NCBI GenBank assembly: GCA_016790285.1
Contig: JAEUPJ010000039.1
Coordinates: forward strand, 46,332-110,331
Length of the DNA: 64,000 bases
Direction of reading: 5' to 3'
From: Roseateles sp.
Lineage (GTDB): Bacteria > Pseudomonadota > Gammaproteobacteria > Burkholderiales > Burkholderiaceae_C
Positions within the stretch are counted from its first letter, which is position 1, and each line of letters begins with the position of its first letter. Positions 36,468 to 44,565 of this stretch are shown here, one piece after another. The translations under genes and the position numbers were made by a program. Under the pieces are notes generated by a model that was not told the origin of the DNA, did not search any database, and worked only from the letters and a program-made list of their open reading frames with translations.

Positions 36468-36491
36468 CGTAATGTAATCAACTACATCACG
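36468..36491 (-). promoter_or_regulatory. modE box: ModE operator (molybdate box) of the mod operon
   Basis: CGTAATGTA-N6-TACATCACG, 9-bp arms with one mismatch. Arm length, 6-bp spacing and the CG-A/T-TGTA pattern match the E. coli ModE site CGnTATATA-N6-TATATAnCG. It ends 4 bp before the modB start codon, so ModE binding would block transcription of its own operon. Confidence 0.88.
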
Positions 36492-36547
36492 ATGGGCGCA
36501 GCACAGCGGGGTCAAGCCCCGCCGGCTATGCTGGCAAGGCCCTCGCC

Positions 36548-37483
36548 ATGGACCTGCTCAACGACCTCTTCGCCCACCACGGCCTCCTGGCCGTGGCGCT
36601 GGCCGTGCTGCTGGAGCAGCTCGGTGCGCCGCTGCCCTCCACGCCGGTGCTGTTGCTGGCCGGTGTGGAAGGTGCCACGCGGGAGGGCTTTGCCGTTCGC
36701 GCCTTCCTGGCCGCAACGGCGGCGGCGCTGCTCGCCAACGGCCTGTGGTTCTGGGCCGGCCGGCGGCTCGGGCGGCGGGTGCTGTCGGCGCTGTGCGTCA
36801 TCTCCATCTCGCCCGACAGCTGCGTGCGCCAGAACGAGGCGAGCTTTGCGCGCCGTGGCGTGCTGACGCTGGTGATCGCGAAGTTCGTGCCGGGGCTGTC
36901 CATCCTGGCGCCGCCGCTGGCCGGGGCGCTGGGCATGGCCACGCGCCGCTTCCTGGGCTGGAACCTGCTCGGCTCCGCGCTGTGGGCGGGCGTGTCCATT
37001 GGCATCGGGCGGGTCTTCCATGAGCAGATCGACGCCCTGCTGCGGGCGCTGAGCCGCCTGGGCAGCATCGCCGTGCTGCTGGCGCTGGCGGCGCTGGCGG
37101 GCTACCTCGCCTGGCGGCTGTGGCGGCGGGCCGTCGTGCGGCGTGAGCTCAAGCGCTTCGAACGGGTGGCCCCGTCGGACGTGGCTGTGCTGCTGGAGCA
37201 GGGGCGCGACATCGTGCTCGTGGACGTGCGCGCCGCGGCCCCCGGCCTGCCGCCCACGCCGCGACTGCCGGGCGCACGGCACCTCGACCTCGGCGCGCTG
37301 GGCGAGCCCGCGCTGGCCGGCTGGCCCGCGGCGGGCGAGTTCATCACCTACTGCGCCTGCCCCAACGACGCGTCGGCCGTGAAGGCCGCGCAGTGGCTCA
37401 AGGCGCAGGGGCGGCAGGCCCGCGTGCTGCGGGGGGGCATCGAGGCCTGGACTGCGGCAGGTTTCACGCTCGAGACGACCTGA
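36548..37483 (+). CDS. DedA-family membrane protein fused to a rhodanese domain
   Basis: A 311-residue two-part protein. Residues about 1-200 are a DedA/SNARE-associated fold (AVLLEQLGAPLPSTPVLLLAG, ARRGVLTLVIAKFVPGLS, PPLAGALGMATRRFLGWNLLGSALWAGV) with several helices. Residues about 205-311 are a rhodanese domain: VLVDVRAA, LPGARHLDLG, and the active-site loop YCACPNDASAVKAA with the Cys nucleophile. DedA proteins move undecaprenyl phosphate or polar lipids across the membrane; the rhodanese part may bind or sense sulfur or thiols. The neighbouring sulfur and molybdenum genes are suggestive only. Start ATG at 36548. Confidence 0.9.
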   Translation: MDLLNDLFAHHGLLAVALAVLLEQLGAPLPSTPVLLLAGVEGATREGFAVRAFLAATAAALLANGLWFWAGRRLGRRVLSALCVISISPDSCVRQNEASFARRGVLTLVIAKFVPGLSILAPPLAGALGMATRRFLGWNLLGSALWAGVSIGIGRVFHEQIDALLRALSRLGSIAVLLALAALAGYLAWRLWRRAVVRRELKRFERVAPSDVAVLLEQGRDIVLVDVRAAAPGLPPTPRLPGARHLDLGALGEPALAGWPAAGEFITYCACPNDASAVKAAQWLKAQGRQARVLRGGIEAWTAAGFTLETT

Positions 37484-37512
37484 AGTCAGCCCGAACCTGG
37501 CGTGGGATTGGT

Positions 37513-37536
37513 GGTAACCCTATAATGGGGTTTACC
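37513..37536 (+). promoter_or_regulatory. Dyad over the -10 box of the DUF3563 gene
   Basis: GGTAACCC-TATAAT(G)-GGGTTTACC: a consensus -10 hexamer at 37521-37526 lies inside an imperfect dyad. A repressor bound there would cover the promoter. No good -35 was seen 17 bp upstream. It begins 64 bp before the DUF3563 ATG. Confidence 0.5.
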
Positions 37537-37576
37537 CTAGTCAACGAACACGGGCCACAAGCCCGGCGACCCCACC

Positions 37577-37753
37577 ATGAGCCTGATCCAGAACCTCCTG
37601 CATTCCCTGCGCAACGCCCTGACCGTGGACACCCAGGTGGACACCGACGAGCAGTACCTGTCGGACGCCATCGACCACGCGGACCTGGAGCGTCGCATCG
37701 CCAGCCAGTCGCGCGCCGCGCTGTCGATGTCGCCGCTGAACATCGGTCGCTGA
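37577..37753 (+). CDS. DUF3563 small protein
   Basis: A 58-residue protein. The segment DEQYLSDAIDHADLERRIASQSR is the signature of DUF3563, a small betaproteobacterial family of unknown role. No signal peptide or membrane helix. It has its own promoter-like element and is followed by a strong hairpin terminator, so it is expressed as a single short transcript. Confidence 0.8.
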   Translation: MSLIQNLLHSLRNALTVDTQVDTDEQYLSDAIDHADLERRIASQSRAALSMSPLNIGR

Positions 37754-37787
37754 GCATCGGCAACCGAGGGGCACCGCCCCATGAACG

Positions 37788-37809
37788 AACGGCCCCGTGA
37801 GGGGCCGTT
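37788..37809 (+). terminator. Terminator hairpin between DUF3563 and the NarL-type regulator
   Basis: AACGGCCCC-GTGA-GGGGCCGTT, a perfect 9-bp stem with a GTGA tetraloop. It lies between convergent genes (stops at 37753 and 37837) and could serve both strands; T-tracts are weak on either side (GTCATT / CGTTC). Confidence 0.7.
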
Positions 37810-37836
37810 GTCATTGGTGGCGTGTGCCGTGAGCCG

Positions 37837-38472
37837 TCACTGGATCAAACCGTTCTTCAAGGCGTAGTAGGTGAGGTCACTGTTGGTGGCCAGCTTGATC
37901 TTCTCCAGCACGCGGGTCCGGTAGGTGGAGACGGTCTTGACGCTCAGGAACATCGACTTGGCCATGTCGCCCACCGTCTCGCCCTTGGCCAGGCGCAGGA
38001 AGACCTGCAGCTCGCGCTCGGACAGCGACTCGTGCGGCGGCCGGTCGGTGGAGCCGCCGGCGACGCCGTCGGCCAGCAATTCGGCCACGGCCGGGCTGAT
38101 GTAGCGCCGCCCGCGCGCCACCGTGCGGATGGCGTTGGCGATCTCCTCCGGGTCGCATTCCTTGTTCAGGTAGCCGCTGGCACCCTGGCGCAGCAGCGTG
38201 GTGGCGTAGTGCGCCTCCGGGAAGCCACTCAGGATGAGCACGGGCAGGTCAGGGAAGCGGGTCTTGATGGCTGAGAGCGCGTCCACGCCGCTCTGCCCGG
38301 GCATTGAAATGTCCATCAGCAGCACGTCCACTTCGCCGCCGCGCGCCATCTCCAGCGCTTCGCGGCCGTTGCTGGCTTCGCCGGTGACGCGCAGGTCGAC
38401 GTTCTCGCCGAGGAACTGCCGCAGGCCCGAACGCACGATGGCGTGGTCGTCCACGATGCCGATGCGAATCAT
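37837..38472 (-). CDS. NarL/FixJ-family response regulator
   Basis: A 211-residue regulator. The receiver has GIVDDHAIVRSGL with phosphoacceptor Asp54 in LLMDISMPG, and the LuxR-type helix-turn-helix has LSERELQVFLRLAKGETVGDMAKSMFLSVKTVSTYRTRVLEKI. No partner kinase lies beside it, so it is an orphan here. It is divergent from the small membrane/BON/ferritin-like cluster, which it may control through the repeats in the 200-bp intergenic region. Confidence 0.93.
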   Translation of the reverse strand: MIRIGIVDDHAIVRSGLRQFLGENVDLRVTGEASNGREALEMARGGEVDVLLMDISMPGQSGVDALSAIKTRFPDLPVLILSGFPEAHYATTLLRQGASGYLNKECDPEEIANAIRTVARGRRYISPAVAELLADGVAGGSTDRPPHESLSERELQVFLRLAKGETVGDMAKSMFLSVKTVSTYRTRVLEKIKLATNSDLTYYALKNGLIQ

Positions 38473-38516
38473 GTTGCACTCCGATGCAATTGAGGGGAAT
38501 GCGCAAAGCCTAGCTA

Positions 38517-38579
38517 CGCGAAATTCCTTTCGCGATCAGCGTTGTCCTACAAGCGCTGCGATCAGCATGTTGTCCTACA
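38517..38579. promoter_or_regulatory. Inverted repeat and two direct repeats upstream of the BON/ferritin-like cluster
   Basis: CGCGAAA-TTCC-TTTCGCG (38517-38534) is a perfect 7-bp inverted repeat. It is followed by two copies of GCGATCAGC-n-TTGTCCTACA (38532-38551 with a 1-base spacer and 38558-38579 with a 3-base spacer). Such a concentration of repeats in a 200-bp divergent region points to binding of the adjacent regulator or of an alternative sigma factor. Confidence 0.6.
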
Positions 38580-38674
38580 GGGCCGCACGGGTGCGGCCGG
38601 CATCCCGCTGCGCCTGAATTCACGACAGTGCCGTCACCCACCTTCCCGGCCATCCCGGCCGCACCGGAGTGACG

Positions 38675-38932
38675 ATGAAAGCCCTGTCCGAAAGCCTGTC
38701 CCTGTTCATGCCGCCCCTGTGGCTCGCCGCGGTGGCTGCCGCAGTGGCAGCGGCGGGCTTGCTGGTGGCCTACGTCGACACCCTCCAGGAAAACGTACGC
38801 CGCGGCGAGACCCTGCGCCAGTGGCAGCGCGTCGGCACTGTCCGACAACCCGTCGGCGTGGTGGCCACTGCCGCGCCAGGCCCCCAGGCGCAACAGTCGG
38901 GGTCAGCCATTTCCCCGAACTTCCAGCGATGA
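38675..38932 (+). CDS. Small single-span membrane protein
   Basis: An 85-residue protein with one hydrophobic helix at about residues 10-34 (LFMPPLWLAAVAAAVAAAGLLV) and a basic, polar C-terminal tail. The ribosome site GGAG lies 6 bases before the ATG; a GTG two codons upstream is less likely. Function unknown. It is followed by the BON lipoprotein gene 14 bp later, so the two are cotranscribed with the ferritin-like gene. Confidence 0.6.
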   Translation: MKALSESLSLFMPPLWLAAVAAAVAAAGLLVAYVDTLQENVRRGETLRQWQRVGTVRQPVGVVATAAPGPQAQQSGSAISPNFQR

Positions 38933-38946
38933 AGAAAGGACGCACC

Positions 38947-39405
38947 ATGAAAGCCCCCATGAAAGCCCACTTCCCCCTTCGCGCGCCGCTGATCGGCGCC
39001 CTGGCCCTCGCGGCGGCCCTGACCGGTTGCAGCAAGCAGCAGGACGATCGCACCGCCGGCCAGAAACTCGACGGCGCCATTGCCGAGGCCAAGCAGGCGG
39101 GCGCTGAAGCCAAGGCCGAGGCTGGCCAGGCCATGGACAAGGCCGAGAACAAGCTCAAGGACGCCGGCGCCGCAGCCTCCGAAGCGGTCACCGACGCCAC
39201 CATCGTCACCAAGATCAACGCCGCCCTGATGGCCGATGACCGCCTGAAGGCGATGAAGATCGACGTGCGCGCCGAAGACGGCCGCGTGACGCTCACCGGC
39301 ACCGCGCCTGACGCCACCTCGCAGGCCCGCGCGACCACGCTGGCGTCCGCCGTGACCGGCGTGCGCTCCGTGGACAACCAGCTCGTGGTGGCCCGCAATG
39401 GCTGA
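38947..39405 (+). CDS. BON-domain lipoprotein
   Basis: A 152-residue lipoprotein with lipobox LALAAALTGC (Cys near 28). An Ala/Lys/Glu-rich helical stretch with heptad-like spacing (about 40-80) precedes a C-terminal BON domain (ATIVTKINAALMADDRLKAMKIDV, then GRVTLTGTAPDATSQARATTLASAVTGVRSVDNQL). OsmY/BON proteins bind phospholipid and respond to osmotic or envelope stress. The gene overlaps the next start by 8 bp. Confidence 0.9.
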   Translation: MKAPMKAHFPLRAPLIGALALAAALTGCSKQQDDRTAGQKLDGAIAEAKQAGAEAKAEAGQAMDKAENKLKDAGAAASEAVTDATIVTKINAALMADDRLKAMKIDVRAEDGRVTLTGTAPDATSQARATTLASAVTGVRSVDNQLVVARNG

Positions 39406-39940
39406 CGCCAAACAGCCCACCACCCTGCGCCTGGACCAGGCCGGGCTGGACGCGGCGCGCACGCATCTGGACGACGGCGCCGTGACGCCGGCCTACGGGC
39501 CCTGGCGTGACGACGTCGTCGCCCTGCTCAATGGCGCGCTCGCCACCGAGCTGGTCTGCGTGCTGCGCTACCGCCGCCATCACTTCATGGCTGACGGGCT
39601 GGAGTCGCCCAGCATCGCCGAGGAGTTCATGGTCCACGCGAACGCGGAGTTGGGCCATGCCGACCGGCTGGCCCAGCGCATCGTCCAGCTCGGCGGTGAC
39701 CCGGACTTCAACCCCGCGGGCCTGCTCGATCGCAGCCACGCGGACTACGACGAGGTCGACGACCTCAAGTCCATGATCCGCGCCAACCTCATCGCCGAGC
39801 GGGTGGCCGTCGAGACCTACCGCCAGATGATCGCCCTGATCGGCGACAAGGACTCCACCACGCGCCGCCTGCTCGAAGACATCCTCGCCGACGAGGAAGA
39901 GCATGCTGACGAGCTGAAGGACTGGATGGCGCGCGCCTGA
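39398..39940 (+). CDS. Ferritin-like (bacterioferritin/Dps-type) di-iron protein
   Basis: A 180-residue four-helix-bundle protein. Conserved ligands appear as LLNGALATELVCVLRYRRHH, HANAELGHADRLAQRI, IAERVAVETYRQMIALIGDKD and DILADEEEHADELKDWM, giving the E...ExxH...E...ExxH pattern. It probably stores or oxidises iron. It overlaps the BON lipoprotein gene by 8 bp, so it is translated with it. Typical of stress-induced loci in Burkholderiales. Confidence 0.88.
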   Translation: MADAKQPTTLRLDQAGLDAARTHLDDGAVTPAYGPWRDDVVALLNGALATELVCVLRYRRHHFMADGLESPSIAEEFMVHANAELGHADRLAQRIVQLGGDPDFNPAGLLDRSHADYDEVDDLKSMIRANLIAERVAVETYRQMIALIGDKDSTTRRLLEDILADEEEHADELKDWMARA

Positions 39941-39959
39941 CCGACGCTGCGCCAGGATC

Positions 39960-39990
39960 ACGCCGGGTGCCTCCGTGGCCCGGCGTTTTT
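39960..39990 (+). terminator. Rho-independent terminator after the ferritin-like gene
   Basis: Stem ACGCCGGG / CCCGGCGT with an 11-base loop, followed by a run of T (TTTTT). It begins 20 bp after the stop codon. Confidence 0.9.
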
Positions 39991-40051
39991 GCATTTCTGG
40001 AAATCAGGCGACATGGCAACAGCCGTTCCCCGCCGACGCGGGGAGCTGGAG

Positions 40052-40546
40052 TCACCAGGTTGCCGAGTAGCTGACCATCACGCGTCGCGCCTGCGGGCGC
40101 AGTGTCAGGCGGCTTTGCGACGACAGCTTGTACGTGAAGGCACCGCGCAAGCCTGTGAGCCCGTCGTTCTTGGGCTTCTCGAACGCCATGCGTGAGGCCC
40201 AACCGCTGTCACGTTGCCACACCGGCGTTTCCACGCCACCGCTGAACCGGCGCGTGATGTCGTAGCTGACGCCAGCCCACACCGCCTCCCGCACCGATGC
40301 CTGGGGGCCCAGTTGCACGGGGGAGCGCAGTTGTTGCTCGAGGCCGAGCTGGTAACGCCAGCGCGAGCGCTCCCGCTGGCGGCTGAGCCACTGCGGGTCT
40401 CGCCAGTTGAGCTCGGGGTCGGCTGCCGGCGCGAGCGTCGCGGCCTGGCCGGCCAGCGTTGGCGCGGGGGCCGGAGCCTGGCTTTGCGCGTGCGTGCCCG
40501 ACGCCAGGCACAGGCCGAGAAGCGACATCAACAGGGGCGACTTCAT
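40052..40546 (-). CDS. Exported protein of unknown function
   Basis: A 164-residue protein with a signal peptide (LLMSLLGLCLASGTHA-Q) and a mature part rich in Arg, Gln and aromatic residues with alternating beta-strand-like pattern (WAGVSYDITRRF, LRGAFTYKLSSQSRLTLRPQARRVMVSYSATW). The sequence ends in an aromatic residue, and the strand pattern suggests a small outer-membrane beta-barrel or periplasmic protein. The start is uncertain: ATG at 40546 gives a clean signal peptide, ATG at 40579 gives eleven extra residues. Confidence 0.6.
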   Translation of the reverse strand: MKSPLLMSLLGLCLASGTHAQSQAPAPAPTLAGQAATLAPAADPELNWRDPQWLSRQRERSRWRYQLGLEQQLRSPVQLGPQASVREAVWAGVSYDITRRFSGGVETPVWQRDSGWASRMAFEKPKNDGLTGLRGAFTYKLSSQSRLTLRPQARRVMVSYSATW

Positions 40547-40768
40547 GGCGGCAAGAAAAGCGTGGATCGATGAAAGCAATGGTGGGCGAGCGGCCGCATG
40601 CCGGGTGTCGGCGGCGTCCGGCGGCGGGTATCGGACAAGCGCCGGCCTGCGTGCGGTCAGCCACGCAGTGGCGCGCGCTCCTACAGGCGCGTTCTGCGTC
40701 CGCCGATGGGGCCTGTTGTGGCCGTCTCCGAGCCCGCGGCAGGCCGCTGAGCTTCAGCTGGCCAACGG

Positions 40769-40798
40769 AAAAGGCCGGCTCGCGTCAGCGGGCCGGCC
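40769..40798 (-). terminator. Terminator after the Cys-repeat protein gene
   Basis: On the minus strand, the stem GGCCGGC / GCCGGCC with a 12-base loop is followed by TTTTCC. It lies 46 bp after the stop codon of the gene at 40844. Confidence 0.75.
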
Positions 40799-40843
40799 CT
40801 GGTTGGGAAGCCACCCGCTGCAGCGCAACGGGTGGTTGGTGGA

Positions 40844-41392
40844 TCACTGGAAGTAGCGCGCCTTGGCCGAGGCCTGGCAGCTGTCCTTGGCGTCACCCGA
40901 CAGCGCGTCGCAGCGCTCGTTGGCCACCTTGTAGTCGGCCTTGAGCTTGGCCTCCATCGCGTCGTTCTGCGCCTCGGTGACCTTCTTGTTGGCCTTCAGG
41001 TCCGCCTTGGCCTTGTCATGCTCGGCCTTGGCCTCGCTCATGCACACGTCCTTGGCGTTGCCGGACTTGGCGTCGCACATTTCCTTGGCGACCTGGTAGC
41101 GGGCCTCATAGCGCGCTTCGAGGTAGTCGCTGTGGTCCTTGGCCTTGCCGGTGTACTGGTACTCGAGGTTGGCCAGCGCCACCTTTTCCTGGCCCTTGGC
41201 ACGCTCGACGCACACGTCCTTCGCGTTGCCCGACAGCGAATCGCACTTGTCGCGCTCGGCCTTGTACATGGCCTTCACCTCGTCCTTGGCGGTGTTGTAG
41301 ACGGGCTTGGTCAGCGTGGCCGACGCGGCGCCGGCCAAACCGACGAGGGCCAGCGCACACAGGATACGGGAGGGGCGGATCTGCTTGTTCAT
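40844..41392 (-). CDS. Exported protein with three Cys-pair repeats
   Basis: A 182-residue protein. Signal peptide (ALALVGLAGAASA-T). The mature protein is highly charged and helical, with three ~30-residue repeats around RDKCDSLSGNAKDVC, KEMCDAKSGNAKDVC and NERCDALSGDAKDSC. Each keeps C-x(9)-C and a following AKxxxxxA segment, which implies three intramolecular disulfides or a metal-binding array. Exported repeat proteins with this look occur in Burkholderiales; the function is unknown. It is divergent from the LysR gene at 41598. Confidence 0.78.
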   Translation of the reverse strand: MNKQIRPSRILCALALVGLAGAASATLTKPVYNTAKDEVKAMYKAERDKCDSLSGNAKDVCVERAKGQEKVALANLEYQYTGKAKDHSDYLEARYEARYQVAKEMCDAKSGNAKDVCMSEAKAEHDKAKADLKANKKVTEAQNDAMEAKLKADYKVANERCDALSGDAKDSCQASAKARYFQ

Positions 41393-41597
41393 TGGATATC
41401 TCCTTGGCTTGTTGGGTGGCGCCCTTGGCCCCACGGGCAAGGGGTGTGCCACCTGCGGCAGCTTAGAAACCCGGCGGGTCAAACCCTGTCGGCGCCCGGG
41501 CGGCGCCCGCGTCGGACAACGCCGCGCGGCGGCGCACGCCCAGGCGAAGGCCTGCGACGCGTGCGGCGAGAATCCGCGGCTGACCTGGGAGGCGCGG

Positions 41598-42497
41598 ATG
41601 GACCGATTGCAGGCAATGACGGTCTTCGTGACCGTGGTGGATTCAGGGGGCTTTGCCAGCGCGGCGCGCAAGCTGAGCCTGTCGCCACCGGTCGTGACGC
41701 GCGCCGTGGCCGAGCTCGAGGAACGCCTTGGGCTGCGCCTGCTCACGCGCACGACGCGGGTCGTGCGCGTCACCGAGGCGGGCGCGCGCTACGCCGAGGA
41801 CTGCCGGCGCATCCTGGCCGAGATCGATGCGGCCGAAGAAGCCGCCAGCGGCACCCATGCGGCCGCACGGGGTACCTTGGTGCTGACCGCGCCGGTGCTG
41901 TTCGGCCATCTGTACGTGATGCCCGTGTTGGTGGACTACCTCCAGCGCTGCCCGGAGGTGGATGCGCAATGCCTGTTCGTCGACCGCGTCGTCAATTTGG
42001 ACGAGGAGGGCGTCGACGTGGCCGTACGCATCGGCGAACTCCCGGACTCGTCCCTGCAGGCGATCAGGGTGGGCCGCGTGCGCCAGGTGCTGGTGGCTTC
42101 GCCGGCCTACCTGCAGGCGCATGGCCGTCCGGCCCACCCGACGGCGCTGGCGCAACACACGCTCGTAGCACGTGGCGGTGCGCCCGCGGACGTCGACTGG
42201 CACTTTGACGACGGCGGCAAGCCCTTGCCTGTGCGGCTGCGCGCGCGCATCCGCACCAGCAGCAACGACGCCGCCATCGCGGCCGCCGTGGCCGGGTTCG
42301 GCATCACGCGGCTGCTCAGCTATCAGGTGGCCGACGCGCTGCGCCTCGGGCAACTGCAGGCCGTGCTCGAACCGTACGAGAGGCCGGCGCTGCCCATCCA
42401 CGTGGTGCACCGCGAAGGTCGGCGGGCGACGCAGAAGGTGCGTGGCTTCATCGACCTGGCGGTGGAGGCGTTGCGCGCCCAGCCCGCGCTGCGGTAG
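41598..42497 (+). CDS. LysR-family regulator
   Basis: A 299-residue LTTR of the AaeR/DsdC-like group. The N-terminal helix-turn-helix reads MTVFVTVVDSGGFASAARKLSLSPPVVTRAVAELEERLG, and the effector domain has LTAPVLFGHLYVMPVLVDYL and VDVAVRIGELPDSSLQA. It converges with the reductase-GST operon (26 bp between stops), which it may regulate by common Burkholderiales practice. The ribosome site GGGAGG precedes the ATG. Confidence 0.92.
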   Translation: MDRLQAMTVFVTVVDSGGFASAARKLSLSPPVVTRAVAELEERLGLRLLTRTTRVVRVTEAGARYAEDCRRILAEIDAAEEAASGTHAAARGTLVLTAPVLFGHLYVMPVLVDYLQRCPEVDAQCLFVDRVVNLDEEGVDVAVRIGELPDSSLQAIRVGRVRQVLVASPAYLQAHGRPAHPTALAQHTLVARGGAPADVDWHFDDGGKPLPVRLRARIRTSSNDAAIAAAVAGFGITRLLSYQVADALRLGQLQAVLEPYERPALPIHVVHREGRRATQKVRGFIDLAVEALRAQPALR

Positions 42498-42523
42498 CGG
42501 GCGGCCTGGCTGGCCTGGTCGAC

Positions 42524-44545
42524 CTAGAGATCCAGCACCAGGTCCTCACCTGCGGCGGGCACCGCGCAACACAGCAGCGCTTCCTGAGCCCCGGTCTTCC
42601 AGGCCGGTGCGCTTGCATAGGTGACGGCGCCGGCGTGCACGCGCGTCAGGCAGCTGCCGCAGCTGCCCGACCGGCATGAGAAGGGAGGAGAGACCCCCTT
42701 GCCCTCCGCGAACTCCAGCAGGCTGCCATGTTCGGGCTTCCAGACCGACGCCTCGCCGGTGCGCTTGAAGACGACCGTGGCTTCGCGCGCCGCAGGCAGG
42801 GGCGCCGGTACTGCGGTTGCCCAGGCGTCCGCGCGCCGCGTCAGGGCGGCGGGGCCGAAGGCTTCCGCGTGGATGCGTTCGTCGCGCACGCCCAACGTGC
42901 GCAGGCCGTCGTAGATGGCCTGCATGAAACCGCCCGGACCGCACAGATAGAACTCGTGGTCGTCGAACGGGAGCAGTCCCTTGAGCAGTTCCAGCGTCAG
43001 TGGCCCCTTGATGGCGCCTGCACCGCCGTCGGACAGCACTGCATGCACACGCACCGCGCCATTCGAGCGGGCGGCCAGCGCGTCGAGCTCGCCGGCGAAG
43101 GCGCGCACCTCGGCGTCATGCGCCACCTGGATGACGTGCGTCGGCCGCGTGCTGCGTCGACGGAATCCCTCCGTGACGATGTGGCGCAGGAAGGCCACCA
43201 TCGGCGTGATGCCGACACCGGCTCCGATCAGCACGGCGGGCCGGCGCTCGGCGGCGTCGATCGTGAACTGCCCGCGCGGACCCAAGGCCTGGATGACGTC
43301 GCCCGCCTGCAGCTGGGCGTGCATTTGCGTGGACACCCGACCGTCGCGTTTGATGCTCAGGCGCAGGTGGTCGTCTCCCGGCGCCGACGAGATCGTGTAG
43401 GTGCGCATCGGCCCCGCGTCGCTCAGCCGGATCGGCAGGTGCTGCCCGGCCCGCAGTGGCGGCAAGGCCTGGCCGTCGGCCGGCTGCAGGTGAAAGGAGC
43501 GGATCACGCGGCTCTCATCCACGATGTGCGTGATGCGATAGGGCCGCCATGTCTGCGCCAGGGTGGCCGCTTGCAGCCTTGCGGCTGCCTCGCCCCAGGT
43601 CCCCGTGATCAGCGAGTTCGCAGACCAGTCACGGAATCGCCAGCGCAGGGGCAGGGCATCGCTGAGCCGCCATCCCGCCTCGACATGGAAACGCCACGCC
43701 CGCTCGGCGCCCTCGAAGGCTGCGATGGACTTCAGCAGCTCGCCGTCCCACACCACCTCGGCACGGCCCGTGAGCGTCAGCAGCTCGCCGCTGTCGAAGT
43801 CGATGAAGAGCACGCCGGCACGCGGGTTGAGCGCCAGATTGCCCAGCGTCATGAACATGTGATTGCCCAGGAAGTCAGGGACGAGGAGCGTGTGCTCGTC
43901 CTCGATGTGCACGAAGCCGGCCCTGCCGCCCCGGTGCGACACGTCGGCGCCGGCGCCCGGCGCGTGGGTGGCGACGAAGAGGGTGTCGGCCTGCGAGATC
44001 AGTGCACGGGCCGGCGCGTCCAGGGCGGTCAGTGCTTCGCGACGGCGCGGTTGCAGGTCCTGCGGGTCGCGCACCCAGTGCATTTCACGGCCCTGGATGT
44101 ATTGCGGGCAGTTGCCCACCGTCTGTTGCACATCGAGCTCGAAGCCATCCGGGCCGACCGCCTGGACGACGCCGTTGACGCGGTTGCGACGGCGCGTGTG
44201 CAACTCGATGCCGAGGAATCCCAAGGGCGCGCCGGGACGCAACCCCTCGGCGAGCGGGTCACCGCCCACCGGCGCAGCCCTGAAGTTCAGGCGCCGCTCG
44301 TCCGGGGACTGGATGAAGCCCGCCTCGCCCACCAGGATCGAGGCCCAGGGGCGGGCCTGGGCATCCACCGAGCCGACCATGATGAAAGGCAGCTGTGCAT
44401 AGAACTGACGGTGCTGCTCCGGCATGAAGGTGCGCACCACGCGCTGGCCAATGCCCAACATGCGCTCGGCAACGCCCAGCCGTTGCTGGACGGCCAGTTC
44501 ACCGGCGTGGAAAGGGTTGTCCTGGCGGATGGCGGTGGTGTTCAT
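42524..44545 (-). CDS. PNPOx-like flavin domain fused to a ferredoxin reductase with [2Fe-2S] tail
   Basis: A 673-residue multidomain oxidoreductase. An N-terminal pyridoxamine-phosphate-oxidase-like FMN-binding region (about 30-320: QFYAQLPFIMVGSVDAQARPWAS, VLFIDFDSGELLTLTGRA) is fused to an FAD/NAD(P)H ferredoxin-reductase module (RTYTISSAPGDDHLRLSIKRDG, GAGVGITPMVAFLR, YLCGPGGFMQAI). A plant-type [2Fe-2S] ferredoxin domain at the end has CRSGSCGSCLTRV and LLCC. It should pass electrons from NAD(P)H through FAD and the cluster to an unknown acceptor. The next gene on the strand is a glutathione S-transferase. Confidence 0.9.
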   Translation of the reverse strand: MNTTAIRQDNPFHAGELAVQQRLGVAERMLGIGQRVVRTFMPEQHRQFYAQLPFIMVGSVDAQARPWASILVGEAGFIQSPDERRLNFRAAPVGGDPLAEGLRPGAPLGFLGIELHTRRRNRVNGVVQAVGPDGFELDVQQTVGNCPQYIQGREMHWVRDPQDLQPRRREALTALDAPARALISQADTLFVATHAPGAGADVSHRGGRAGFVHIEDEHTLLVPDFLGNHMFMTLGNLALNPRAGVLFIDFDSGELLTLTGRAEVVWDGELLKSIAAFEGAERAWRFHVEAGWRLSDALPLRWRFRDWSANSLITGTWGEAAARLQAATLAQTWRPYRITHIVDESRVIRSFHLQPADGQALPPLRAGQHLPIRLSDAGPMRTYTISSAPGDDHLRLSIKRDGRVSTQMHAQLQAGDVIQALGPRGQFTIDAAERRPAVLIGAGVGITPMVAFLRHIVTEGFRRRSTRPTHVIQVAHDAEVRAFAGELDALAARSNGAVRVHAVLSDGGAGAIKGPLTLELLKGLLPFDDHEFYLCGPGGFMQAIYDGLRTLGVRDERIHAEAFGPAALTRRADAWATAVPAPLPAAREATVVFKRTGEASVWKPEHGSLLEFAEGKGVSPPFSCRSGSCGSCLTRVHAGAVTYASAPAWKTGAQEALLCCAVPAAGEDLVLDL

Positions 44546-44565
44546 GCGCAGCTCCCGGCAGTGAT

